A stretch of 22,313 nt of DNA from Psychrobacter sp. Lineage in GTDB: Bacteria; Pseudomonadota; Gammaproteobacteria; Pseudomonadales; Moraxellaceae. Below, piece by piece: positions 7,430-15,461 of this stretch. The notes below the pieces were generated by a model. That model did not search any database and was not told the DNA's origin. It worked only from the letters and a program-made list of their open reading frames with translations. Location: positions 1 through 22,313 of the forward strand of contig JARIAA010000044.1 of the NCBI GenBank assembly GCA_029264635.1, written 5' to 3'. The number at the start of each line of letters is the position of its first letter. The first letter of the stretch is position 1. A program made the position numbers and the translations under genes.

Positions 7430-8100
7430 TAGTGACCGCCTCCATGTGCCATGCCTTTAGATTGCGGCTTCATAACAAACTCCGCCTCTTCAACCTGTTC
7501 AGGTTTCCATAGACGTACTACGACGATAAACAGCGCAATAATGAAGAACGCTGAAGGTGGCAATAACAACAGGCCGTTTGGTACATACCAACCGCCATCA
7601 GTAGCAGGTTGCAACAGCGTGATACCAAACCAGCTACTAGAGCCTAATATTTCGCGAATACTTGCCACAAATAACAATACGGCAGAGTAACCAAGACCAT
7701 TACCAATGCCATCTAAAAAACTTGGTACAGGTGGATTGCTCATGGCAAACGCCTCAGCGCGGCCCATAACGATACAGTTGGTGATAATCAAACCAACGAA
7801 TACCGAAAGTCCTTTACTCACATCATAAGCGACCGCTTTCAAAATCTGATCCACCACGATAACCAATGACGCAATAATCGTCATCTGGACGATAATACGG
7901 ATACTTGAGGGGATTTGCTTACGAATAATAGAGATAAAAAAGCTTGAAAACGCCGTGACTAATGTTAACGCTACACTCATGACCAATGCGTTTGAAACGC
8001 TGGTAGTGACTGCCAATGCAGAGCAAATACCCAGAATTTGTAGACCAATAGGGTTATTGTCAAAGATAGGGGTCACTAAAATACTTTTGGTATCAGCCAT
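7429..8100 (-). CDS. nqrD: Na+-translocating NADH:quinone reductase subunit D
   Basis: A membrane subunit of 223 aa, homologous to NqrE/RnfE, with six hydrophobic helices. It carries the family segments PIFDNNPIGLQILGICSALA (Cys26) and VGLIITNCIVMGRAEAF (Cys109). The two cysteines face those of NqrE and are thought to bind the iron delivered with the help of NqrM. An in-frame start at 8118 would add six residues (MARRLK), but AAGGAGG lies 6 nt before the ATG at 8100, so that is the start. Only one base separates this ATG from the nqrC stop. The C-terminus ends in the polar GMAHGGGH. It is part of the tightly coupled nqrA-E series. Confidence 0.97.
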   Translation of the reverse strand: MADTKSILVTPIFDNNPIGLQILGICSALAVTTSVSNALVMSVALTLVTAFSSFFISIIRKQIPSSIRIIVQMTIIASLVIVVDQILKAVAYDVSKGLSVFVGLIITNCIVMGRAEAFAMSNPPVPSFLDGIGNGLGYSAVLLFVASIREILGSSSWFGITLLQPATDGGWYVPNGLLLLPPSAFFIIALFIVVVRLWKPEQVEEAEFVMKPQSKGMAHGGGH

Positions 8101-8101
8101 T

Positions 8102-9034
8102 TTAAGCCTCCTTGCCATGTGATGCTGACGTCGCTTTAGTCAGTTCGGTTACGGGATGCATCTGTTGTTGATTTAGGTTTTGACCCAGTTTTTTATAAGG
8201 GCTTTGACTGGCTTGTACTTCAGCGCTGTCAAGCTTTTTGCCATTTTGCTCGCGCAAGGCGTCGAGATAAGGTTTATAACCTTGCTCACCAAGCCAAAAT
8301 TGAATCATGTTGCTTACACCGCGACTGGTTAGCGTTGCGCCGCTGATACCATCGATCCAATTCTCTTTTGGATTACCTGCTTTGGTCACGCCAGTAGCAA
8401 CATTACCATTCTCATCATAAGAATGAATGCCGCTCCACGTCGCACGCCACTCTGGCTCTTCAATACGAGCGCCAAGACCTGGGGTTTCTTTATGCTCATA
8501 AAAGCTGATACCCTTAATGGTATTCATATCGCTTTCAAGCGTCAAAAAACCATAGATCGTACCCCACAGACCGTAGCCTTGGATAGGCAGTACAACAAGC
8601 TCAGGCTGCCCAGCATCATCGTTTTTGACATAAACTTTTGCATACTTTGGTTTACGACCAATACTGGCAGGATCATTGGCACCTAAGTCATCACTCAACG
8701 CTTGGTTCTTAGTCGCTTGACTCGCATCATAAGCATTACGGTCGTCGATACCTACTGACTTTAAAGCATCATCATCTAAATAGTTGCCTTTATTTAAGTC
8801 AACAATTTCAACGTCAAAATCTTTGAAACGCTCAGCAACATCTTCATTGGTGTCAGACGCAGGATCAAACATACCCGCTGCCACTAAGATGTTTTTGTTA
8901 CGGTCTAAACGTGCGTTTTCGACCTGCGCAGGTTTTAAACCAACTGCCGCTGCCGAAACCAGTACTGAACACACCAAGCATAACGTCAATGCTACGCTAA
9001 TAGTTTTTGTATTATTACTTTTGGGCTTGGACAT
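8102..9034 (-). CDS. nqrC: Na+-translocating NADH:quinone reductase subunit C (FMN-carrying)
   Basis: NqrC is a single-helix, periplasm-facing subunit with covalent FMN. The protein (310 aa) has one N-terminal hydrophobic segment (SVALTLCLVCSVLVSAAAVG) and the C-subunit core GYGLWGTIYGFLTLESD and HKETPGLGARIEEP. The flavinylation motif is DGISGAT at 228-234, with Thr234 the expected FMN site modified by ApbE. It is somewhat longer than the Vibrio protein (about 257), with a longer periplasmic insert and a Gln/Lys-rich C-terminal extension of about 45 residues after the conserved WLGEQGYKPYL. GGAGG lies 7 nt before the ATG. The start overlaps the 3' end of nqrB by 20 bp. Confidence 0.97.
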   Translation of the reverse strand: MSKPKSNNTKTISVALTLCLVCSVLVSAAAVGLKPAQVENARLDRNKNILVAAGMFDPASDTNEDVAERFKDFDVEIVDLNKGNYLDDDALKSVGIDDRNAYDASQATKNQALSDDLGANDPASIGRKPKYAKVYVKNDDAGQPELVVLPIQGYGLWGTIYGFLTLESDMNTIKGISFYEHKETPGLGARIEEPEWRATWSGIHSYDENGNVATGVTKAGNPKENWIDGISGATLTSRGVSNMIQFWLGEQGYKPYLDALREQNGKKLDSAEVQASQSPYKKLGQNLNQQQMHPVTELTKATSASHGKEA

Positions 9035-10250
9035 AGCGAACCCTCCGTGCTGTTTGGCGCTTGATATTTGCCTGAGTCACAAAATAATCAAACAATGGCG
9101 CAAATAAGTTGGCGAATAAAATAGCTAACATGATACCTTCTGGAAAAGCTGGGTTGACGACGCGAATGAGTACGGTCATAAAACCAATCAAGATACCATA
9201 AGCCCAGCGGCCTTTATTGGTATGCGCTGCCGACACAGGATCAGTTGCCATAAAGACAGCACCGAACGCAAAGCCACCAATAACCAGATGCCAATAAAAC
9301 GGCAGATTCATCATAAGATTGTCTTCAGAACCAATCATATTAAAGATAAGAGAGGTTGCAACAAGACCGATGACACAGCCCAGCATAATGCGCCATGAAG
9401 CAATGCGCGTCCATAGTAAAAACGCAGCACCTATTAAAATAGCCAACGTCGATACTTCACCAATACTGCCTTGAATGTTACCAAAGAAAGCATCACTCCA
9501 CGTGATGGCTCGACCATACACATCAACGAATTTATCTGGTGTGACGCCAAGCGCAGCAAGCCCAAGAGGCGTCGCCCCTGAAAAGCCGTCAACCGCGGTC
9601 CATACTGAGTCGCCTGACATATAAGCAGGATAAGCAAAATATAGAAATGCACGACCCGATAGGGCAGGGTTAAGGAAGTTTTTGCCCGTACCGCCAAATA
9701 CTTCTTTAGCGACGACGACACCAAAGATAATACCCAATGCCACTTGCCATAAAGGAATGTTTGGTGGTAGGCACAGCGCATACAGTACAGAGGTAACAAA
9801 GAAACCTTCGTTGACTTCATGCCCACGCACCACGGCAAAGATCATCTCACAGAAAATACCGACTGCAAAAGTGACAATATAAATGGGTAAAAACTGCATG
9901 GCCCCATAAACAAAACTTGCCCAGATACTATCGGGATTATAGCCTGCCATGTTAGTAATGATTGTACGCCAACCATCAGGCTGTAGACCAAGCTGCGCAA
10001 TAGCGGTCAATGCTTGTTGACCAATATTATACATACCCCAAAACATCGCTGGGAACGTACAAAGCCATACGGTAATCATAATGCGTTTTAAATCGATACC
10101 GTCGCGCACATGTGATGAGGCAAAAGTTGTCGTACCTGGTTGACGAAGAAACGTATCGAACATCTCATAAATGGCATAATATCTTTCATGTTTGCCACCC
10201 TTAGTAAAAGACGGCTCCATACGATCGAACATATTGTGTAAAAATTTCAT
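9015..10250 (-). CDS. nqrB: Na+-translocating NADH:quinone reductase subunit B (FMN and riboflavin subunit)
   Basis: NqrB is the large membrane subunit, homologous to RnfD. It carries a covalent FMN and riboflavin and forms part of the sodium and quinone path. The 411-aa protein begins with the conserved cytoplasmic segment around EPSFTKGGKHERYYAIYE, followed by about ten hydrophobic helices. Landmarks are RGHEVNEGFFVTS, AKEVFGGTGKNFLNPALSGR, the flavinylation motif DGFSGAT at 221-227 (Thr227 the FMN site) and MATDPVSAAHTNKGRW. Length is as expected. GGAGGG, inside the end of nqrA, lies 9 nt upstream; only 5 nt separate the nqrA stop from this ATG. The gene overlaps nqrC by 20 bp. Confidence 0.97.
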   Translation of the reverse strand: MKFLHNMFDRMEPSFTKGGKHERYYAIYEMFDTFLRQPGTTTFASSHVRDGIDLKRIMITVWLCTFPAMFWGMYNIGQQALTAIAQLGLQPDGWRTIITNMAGYNPDSIWASFVYGAMQFLPIYIVTFAVGIFCEMIFAVVRGHEVNEGFFVTSVLYALCLPPNIPLWQVALGIIFGVVVAKEVFGGTGKNFLNPALSGRAFLYFAYPAYMSGDSVWTAVDGFSGATPLGLAALGVTPDKFVDVYGRAITWSDAFFGNIQGSIGEVSTLAILIGAAFLLWTRIASWRIMLGCVIGLVATSLIFNMIGSEDNLMMNLPFYWHLVIGGFAFGAVFMATDPVSAAHTNKGRWAYGILIGFMTVLIRVVNPAFPEGIMLAILFANLFAPLFDYFVTQANIKRQTARRVRYVQAQK

Positions 10251-10255
10251 CGTGG

Positions 10256-11608
10256 TTAGCCCTCCAGCTCAATACGCGTTAAGTTATCACGCAAAATATC
10301 ACCGAATTCATATTTGCCTGGTGATACGAAGGTGCATAATGCTAAATCTTCTTCATCTAATTCAAGAACACCCAAGTCAACTGCAGTGATTATATCTTCA
10401 ATAATTAATGCACGTAACAGCTGAGTTGGTAGATAATCTTGCGGCATCACCTCTTCATAAACCCCAATCGGTACCATCGCTCGCGGCGAGCCATTACTGG
10501 TCGTCGTAAAGTTGTACTTTTTACCGCTAAAAAACTGCGAGATATAAATAGGGAGCTTGGAGAAGCGGTTGGCACCAGGAGTAAAAAAGTGGAACGCTGG
10601 ACGCTCACGACCTTCAGTTAGCACACTAATTTGGTCATGAAAGCGGCCAAGGTAAGCAATATTTGCAGACGCTTCACGTCCAGATAAGACAGAGCCAGAA
10701 ATAATGCGGTTTTCGCCGCCAGTCAATTGACCCTTTGTCAATGGCATAAGATCGGCACCGCGCTCTGTCGCCACTAAGTGTGGCGCTTTAACCGCAGGGC
10801 CTGCCAAACTTAGCAAGCGGCGCGTATATAAACGCCCTGTCGTAAACAGCTTGCCAATAGCAATTACATCTTGATAACCAATTGTCCAGACGGTCACGCC
10901 GCGCATAATCGGATGCAAAAAATGAATATGCGTGCCTGCAAGCCCTGCTGGATGCTTACCTGCAAAGCTATGATATTCAGTGACGTTGTTCGTCGCCGTA
11001 TTCGGTACAGGGGTAAGATTGGCCTCAGCGTGATGACAAACAAAAGTCTTAGGACTGAGCGTCGATAGTACGGCAAGGCCATCATTGAATGCTTGCAGCT
11101 GCTCATTAATGAGCAGCATCGGGTCAAACGCTAGCGGATTGGTGTCGATCGCAGTGACAAAAATAGCCTGCGCACGAGCACCGATATCGGGCGCACGGCT
11201 ATAAGGGCGCGTGCGAAATGCGGTCCACTCACCAGAAGCAATGAGTTGGGTTTCGACAGCTTCAGAGTCTAAGTCAGCAAGTTGCTTGGAGTCATAGCGC
11301 TGAAACTCTACTTCTTCACCGTTTGGGTCAACCTCAATAACAAGGCTCTCAAAGACACGGCGTTCCCCACGGTTAATGGCGACGACCTTACCAGCAGCAG
11401 GGGCAGTGTAAATAACACCGACCCGTTTTTTATCTTCAAAAACGGGCTGACCCTTGGCGACGATGTCACCTTCTGTGACATTCATCGTAGGTTTCATACC
11501 TACATAATCGTAACCTATAAGTGCCACGCGTGCTGGTCTGTGCTCTGATATCTCGTGGGAGGGTTCACCTGTGATGGGCAAATCCAAACCTTTTTTGATG
11601 GTAATCAT
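10256..11608 (-). CDS. nqrA: Na+-translocating NADH:quinone reductase subunit A
   Basis: First gene of the nqr operon. NqrA is the peripheral cytoplasmic subunit that helps bind ubiquinone. The 450-residue protein opens with MITIKKGLDLPITGEP, typical of the family, and a biotinyl-lipoyl-like fold with GDIVAKGQPVFEDKK and YTAPAAGKVVAINRGERR. It goes on through FRTRPYSRAPDIGARAQAIF and GTHIHFLHPI to SPGKYEFGDILRDNLTRIE at the C-terminus. Length matches family members (about 446). There is no membrane helix. The ribosome site before the ATG is weak, unusual for a first gene; a short inverted repeat lies 32 nt upstream in the leader. Five tightly spaced cistrons follow. Confidence 0.97.
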   Translation of the reverse strand: MITIKKGLDLPITGEPSHEISEHRPARVALIGYDYVGMKPTMNVTEGDIVAKGQPVFEDKKRVGVIYTAPAAGKVVAINRGERRVFESLVIEVDPNGEEVEFQRYDSKQLADLDSEAVETQLIASGEWTAFRTRPYSRAPDIGARAQAIFVTAIDTNPLAFDPMLLINEQLQAFNDGLAVLSTLSPKTFVCHHAEANLTPVPNTATNNVTEYHSFAGKHPAGLAGTHIHFLHPIMRGVTVWTIGYQDVIAIGKLFTTGRLYTRRLLSLAGPAVKAPHLVATERGADLMPLTKGQLTGGENRIISGSVLSGREASANIAYLGRFHDQISVLTEGRERPAFHFFTPGANRFSKLPIYISQFFSGKKYNFTTTSNGSPRAMVPIGVYEEVMPQDYLPTQLLRALIIEDIITAVDLGVLELDEEDLALCTFVSPGKYEFGDILRDNLTRIELEG

Positions 11609-11639
11609 AAGCGAAAACTTAGTCCATAGTCTAAAACGA

Positions 11640-11660
11640 TACCAGACGTCCTGTTTGGTA
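11640..11660. promoter_or_regulatory. Inverted repeat in the nqrA leader
   Basis: TACCAGAC and GTTTGGTA (7 of 8 positions complementary) flank a 5-nt centre, 32 nt upstream of the nqrA ATG. It could be an operator or a small leader hairpin. The symmetry is seen; any regulatory role is inference. Confidence 0.35.
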
Positions 11661-11694
11661 CGACAGCAGTATTAGTAAAAGAGACACTAAAATC

Positions 11695-11732
11695 CTCAAA
11701 CATTAGCTGCTTTCTCAAACATCAGCTGCCAT
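11695..11732. repeat. Two-copy imperfect 19-bp tandem repeat upstream of nqrA
   Basis: Copies CTCAAACATTAGCTGCTTT (11695-11713) and CTCAAACATCAGCTGCCAT (11714-11732) match at 16 of 19 positions. It lies about 90 nt upstream of nqrA, where direct repeats sometimes serve as activator sites. It may equally be slippage. Confidence 0.55.
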
Positions 11733-12517
11733 AGCAACGCTGAGATTAAGAACCGCAAATACAAAGTTCGAGCACTGCTGCAAGTAAGAGTATTAACGCT
11801 GACCTTAGACTCCTTAACAACACGTTAATGTCTTATCCAAATGACCAAAATGGCGACTGGCTACCAAGATACATAACAAACCTATCGAACTAAAGTGACA
11901 CTCCAAACCTAAGCGGTTGAAGCAGGCATCTTAGATAAAGACAGATTTACCATGCGTTTTATCGAAATTTCAAACATTGTAATACTACTATCGTCTAAAC
12001 GAATACTAATATAACCATAAGCTTGTAAACCTTATATAAAGATATAAAGAAGAGTCATGGGTTATACTTTTAACTTATGCATTACTCATTTAGTAAATTC
12101 AGCTAACCGTGTACGCAATAGCGCACCAAATAATTGTACTATCGTTTGCTAAATCTCTTGAATGCAGCTATTTGCAACGAGACATAAAGACACCACGTGC
12201 AACTGTTAAGATATAGAAACAAATACAAATTTATCTATGATTATACGCTAAATTAACCTAAAATTGCCAGTTAGTAATCAAATTTGTCCCCTGATAACAC
12301 GGATTTTAGACACTAAAAGTTATTGTTATCAATGAGCCCGTCTAAAAAATGCTGATCGATGTTTTGATCAAAAATTCAGCTTAGACTACGTTTAAATGAC
12401 TTAAATATAAATATTTAGTTAAGTGCATACGTTATATTATATTATCAATTCGCTTCAATAGCTGCTATTTCTGTCTCTATTTTACTTTTAATAAAGCATT
12501 TTTATAAGGAGTGCTAT

Positions 12518-13255
12518 ATGTGTGCTGCGCCTGTAATTATTCCAGCCATCGATCTAAAAGATGGAAAATGTGTCCGTTTAAAGCAAGGGCGTATGGAGGA
12601 TGACACCGTATTTTCTGATGATCCTGTCGCTGTCGCTGGACGCTGGGTAAAAGAGGGCGCGCGGCGTCTGCATCTGGTTGATCTCAACGGCGCATTTGAT
12701 GGGGTACCAGTACATAAACATGTCGTACATGATATTGCCAAAGCATATCCTAAACTGCCCATCCAGTTGGGCGGCGGTGTGCGCACTATGAATACCATTG
12801 AGCAATACATTACCGCAGGTCTTACCTACATTATTATTGGTACTAAAGCCGTCGAAGATCCTGATTTCGTTACTCAAGCTTGTCGCGAATTTGCAGGGCA
12901 CATCATTGTAGGTATCGACGCCAAAGACGGTATGGTAGCTACTCACGGCTGGGCAAACGTAACCGATACCAAAGCGACTGAGCTTGCAAAACGCTTTGCC
13001 AATGCTGGAGTATCATCTATTGTTTATACCGATATCGCACGTGATGGCATGATGCAAGGCGTCAACGTTGAGCAAACCGTCAATTTGGCACGTGAAGGTG
13101 GTCTACCGGTTATCGCTTCAGGCGGCGTGACTGATATGCAAGATATTAAGTTGCTAAAACCTTATGGTGATTGCATTGAGGGCATCATTACAGGACGTGC
13201 CATTTACGAGGGCACATTAGATCTTGGTGAAGCGCAGAGCTACTTAGACCTCTGA
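12518..13255 (+). CDS. hisA: Phosphoribosylformimino-5-aminoimidazole carboxamide ribotide isomerase HisA
   Basis: HisA catalyses the Amadori rearrangement of ProFAR to PRFAR, the fourth step of histidine synthesis, in the cytoplasm. The 245-residue (beta-alpha)8 barrel shows VIIPAIDLKDGKCVRLKQG with catalytic Asp12, HLVDLNGAF, the phosphate loop QLGGGVR, IVGIDAKDG with the second catalytic acid Asp134, VYTDIARDGMMQG, IASGGV and GIITGRAIYEG. Length and motifs are standard. AAGGAG lies about 6 nt before the ATG. No other his gene is in the window: hisA is followed by a mechanosensitive channel gene rather than hisF, so the his pathway appears scattered. The short gap after it contains an 8-bp inverted repeat (AGCTATCT at 13268-13275 with AGATAGCT at 13302-13309) without a T-run. 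Confidence 0.97.
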   Translation: MCAAPVIIPAIDLKDGKCVRLKQGRMEDDTVFSDDPVAVAGRWVKEGARRLHLVDLNGAFDGVPVHKHVVHDIAKAYPKLPIQLGGGVRTMNTIEQYITAGLTYIIIGTKAVEDPDFVTQACREFAGHIIVGIDAKDGMVATHGWANVTDTKATELAKRFANAGVSSIVYTDIARDGMMQGVNVEQTVNLAREGGLPVIASGGVTDMQDIKLLKPYGDCIEGIITGRAIYEGTLDLGEAQSYLDL

Positions 13256-13338
13256 TGATTGTGAGTAAGCTATCTATTTTGTATCTTATGTTTATGTTGT
13301 AAGATAGCTGTCACTAAAAATAACAGTAAAGGATGCTT

Positions 13339-15003
13339 ATGTTAGCTCACTCTGACCATTTACCTGTAACCAAACGATTGCAAGTATTAGGTTGGCTGCT
13401 TTTGCTCATGAGTGTTTTTTATAGTTTACCTGTTTATGCAGCGGGTGAAGCGCTTACAAATACTCCGGCATCGAATTTAAATAGTATTATCGCGACAGAG
13501 ATACAACCAGAAGTGCCAGATTCTAGCACTGATGCCTCTGGTACTAGTGTCACAAGTACTGATAGGCCACTACCGACCACTACTCCAGAACCTATAGAGC
13601 CCCCTCCTACTCTTAGTGGCGAGAGTACCAACAATGCTCAAATTGAAACCACACCCACCTTACAAAAAGACAATGACATCCGTCAGCGTATCAGTGGCAT
13701 TTTCTCTGAGATTGAAGGTTTACAAGCAGTTAATGTCAGCGTCACTCAAGGCGTGGTTACTTTAACAGGTGAAACCCCTAACGAAAAAAAAGCTCAACAA
13801 GCGATTAATCTGACTAATCGCTTAACGGATGTCGTGACCGTTGAGGATAAGATTATCCGTACGCTTGATGTACAGGATAATGTCTCAACGGTATATCAAG
13901 GTCTCAAGACGCAAAGCATGAATCTGGTTAAAGCCTTGCCACTATTATTGGTAGGTATCGTTGTATTTGCAATCGTATCTTGGTTTGGCAGCTGGTTATC
14001 TAAGCGCCAAAAAATGTGGCAGCGTTTGACACCCAATCCCTTTGTGGCTGAACTCTTATCACAAACTGTCAAAGTAATATTTATTGTTTTTGGCTTGATA
14101 TTGGCATTAAGTTTAGTAGGCGCAGAAACTATTTTAAGCACGTTGCTCGGTGGTGCGGGGGTCATCGGTATAGCGGTTGGTTTTGCTGTCAAAGATTCTA
14201 TAGAAAATTATATTGCCTCTCTTATGCTAAGTATCCGCCAGCCATTTCGTGCTCGTGATCAAATAAGGATTAATGACCACGAAGGAATCGTTGTGCGTCT
14301 AACCTCACGTGCCACTATTTTGATAACTTTAGACGGCAATCATTTGCGCATTCCTAACGCCGAAGTTTTTAAAGGCGTCATACTCAACTATACTAAAAAC
14401 CCTGAGCGCCGTTTTACTTTTGAATTAGGCGTGGATGCCAATGATGATCCACTCGCAGCGATTAAAGTCGGATTAGATGCCATAGGTCAGTTAAAATTTG
14501 TACTCGATCAGCCCAAAGCAGTTGCCATCATCGCGAATGTTGGCGACTCTAATATCCTCCTTGAATTTCAAGTATGGGTCAATCAATCAGTCACTGATTT
14601 TGCAAAAGCTCGCAGTATTGCGATTCGAGAAACCAAACATGCGCTCGAAAACGAAGGCTTTAGCTTACCTGAACCTATTTATCGTTTGCGTTTTAATGAT
14701 AAATTAGAAAAAGCCTTTGAGTATGCACAAAATGTCAACGGTACTGCAAATACCAATACTGATATGACGATTACGACCAACACGCCAGATTCTGCGATTG
14801 ACCATGCTACTGATGCTGATAGTCGCGATGATAAAGATAAAAAACGTGCTAAGGCGCGTGCTAAATATATTTTACAAGGTCGTAATGCTGATGATGTGCT
14901 TGATGCTCGTCCTGATGAGAAGTTAATGGCAAAAGTTGAGCAGGAAATTGCAGAGAGCTCTGGTGAAACAGATCTATTAAATAAAAATAGCCCGCAAGAA
15001 TAA
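13339..15003 (+). CDS. MscS-family mechanosensitive channel with N-terminal BON domain
   Basis: Numbered from an in-frame ATG at 13333, the 556-residue protein has several parts. A signal peptide (residues 14-36, ending PVYA) is followed by a Thr/Ser/Pro-rich linker to about 110. A BON domain at 114-178 contains IEGLQAVNVSV, GVVTLTGETP and VVTVEDKIIRTLDV. Three membrane helices lie at about 199-221, 242-264 and 267-292. The MscS pore and beta-domain include GGAGVIGIAVGFAVKDSIEN, YIASLMLSIRQPFRARDQ and HLRIPNAEVFKG. A charged tail rich in Asp, Lys and Ala ends the protein. Such channels open under membrane tension to relieve hypo-osmotic stress; BON domains are thought to bind membranes or phospholipid. 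I start at 13339 because AAAGG lies 6 nt before that ATG; the ATG at 13333 overlaps this site. The gene is 83 nt after hisA and could share its transcript. Confidence 0.9.
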   Translation: MLAHSDHLPVTKRLQVLGWLLLLMSVFYSLPVYAAGEALTNTPASNLNSIIATEIQPEVPDSSTDASGTSVTSTDRPLPTTTPEPIEPPPTLSGESTNNAQIETTPTLQKDNDIRQRISGIFSEIEGLQAVNVSVTQGVVTLTGETPNEKKAQQAINLTNRLTDVVTVEDKIIRTLDVQDNVSTVYQGLKTQSMNLVKALPLLLVGIVVFAIVSWFGSWLSKRQKMWQRLTPNPFVAELLSQTVKVIFIVFGLILALSLVGAETILSTLLGGAGVIGIAVGFAVKDSIENYIASLMLSIRQPFRARDQIRINDHEGIVVRLTSRATILITLDGNHLRIPNAEVFKGVILNYTKNPERRFTFELGVDANDDPLAAIKVGLDAIGQLKFVLDQPKAVAIIANVGDSNILLEFQVWVNQSVTDFAKARSIAIRETKHALENEGFSLPEPIYRLRFNDKLEKAFEYAQNVNGTANTNTDMTITTNTPDSAIDHATDADSRDDKDKKRAKARAKYILQGRNADDVLDARPDEKLMAKVEQEIAESSGETDLLNKNSPQE

Positions 15004-15096
15004 CTCATATCAAGAATTATCAAAGAGATGTATAAAGGTAGGCATAATAAATGCACCGTAAAATGACACATTCAGCTATATTGTAAGAGATGAGTC

Positions 15097-15381
15097 ATGC
15101 AGCTAAGACATCTAATTATTCTAGCATTGGTAGGCATTGTCGTTTTATTGGGCTTTAATATCATCAATGCTAAGCGCCACGAGCAAAGTAGAGCGGTAGT
15201 CTCAAGCAGTGCTATACCTACATCGACCATATCGACTCAGGATTCAAACCCTGCCATAGATATCGCAAGCCAGCCTTTAGAAAACCAGCCCAAAGCTATT
15301 ATTGATAAAGCAACTACCCAAATAAACCAAGCCGAGCAAGCTGACCAAGACCGATTAGAGCAAATGAATGATGCTCAGTAG
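15097..15381 (+). CDS. Small membrane-anchored protein of unknown function
   Basis: A 94-residue protein that I do not recognise. It starts MQLRHLIILALVGIVVLLGF, a single hydrophobic helix (about 6-24) serving as a signal anchor or uncleaved signal, followed by INAKRHEQ. The remaining 65 residues are polar and probably disordered at first (Ser/Thr/Pro), then helical and acidic, with many Gln and Ala (ATTQINQAEQADQDRLEQ). There is no cysteine and no lipobox. A purine-rich GAGATGAG precedes the ATG. It lies 93 nt after the BON-MscS gene on the same strand and before a strong terminator, so co-transcription with the channel is likely. A role as a channel-associated periplasmic peptide is only a guess. 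Coding status rests on the helix, start context and position. Confidence 0.7.
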   Translation: MQLRHLIILALVGIVVLLGFNIINAKRHEQSRAVVSSSAIPTSTISTQDSNPAIDIASQPLENQPKAIIDKATTQINQAEQADQDRLEQMNDAQ

Positions 15382-15401
15382 GGTGTTCAAATTATATAAA
15401 C

Positions 15402-15453
15402 GACAGACGTAAAAAAAAGCTAATGAGAACAGTAGCCTTTTTTTACGCCTGTC
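15402..15453. terminator. Bidirectional terminator between the small gene and rnr
   Basis: A long imperfect hairpin has arms 15402-15421 and 15434-15453: GACAG/CTGTC, then CGTAAAAAAA/TTTTTTTACG, then GCT/AGC, with single mismatches between the blocks and a 12-nt loop. The A/T tracts in the arms give a T-run in either direction. It sits between the converging ends of the 94-aa gene and rnr. Confidence 0.85.
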
Positions 15454-15461
15454 ATTCAAAC

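Larger units (their letters stand above)
11609..12517. other. Long gene-free region between divergent nqrA and hisA
   Basis: About 900 AT-rich bases with stops in all frames and no ORF of credible length or composition. It must hold the promoters for nqrA (minus) and hisA (plus). I see a 21-bp inverted repeat near nqrA (11640-11660), a 19-bp imperfect tandem repeat (11695-11732) and a perfect 12-bp palindrome TTTTGATCAAAA (12362-12373). The stretch TTATATTATATTATC at about 12432-12446 could supply a -10 for hisA. A weak minus-strand pair for nqrA (TTGAGG, 17 nt, ACTAAT) lies at about 11675-11703. No tRNA or recognised riboswitch is seen. Confidence 0.6.

Noticed and set aside
12057..12152. 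31-codon plus-strand ORF (ATG at 12057) in the nqrA-hisA gap
   Set aside because: Only a weak purine stretch precedes it, and the peptide has no hydrophobic or family signature. Short ORFs of this size are expected by chance in 900 bp.
13261..13314. Inverted repeat between hisA and the channel gene as a terminator
   Set aside because: The arms pair (GTGA/TCAC and AGCTATCT/AGATAGCT), but the loop is 26 nt and no T-run follows, so I did not call a terminator.
14679..15071. 130-codon minus-strand ORF overlapping the end of the BON-MscS gene
   Set aside because: Most of it is antisense to the charged tail of the channel protein; no ribosome site or domain supports it.
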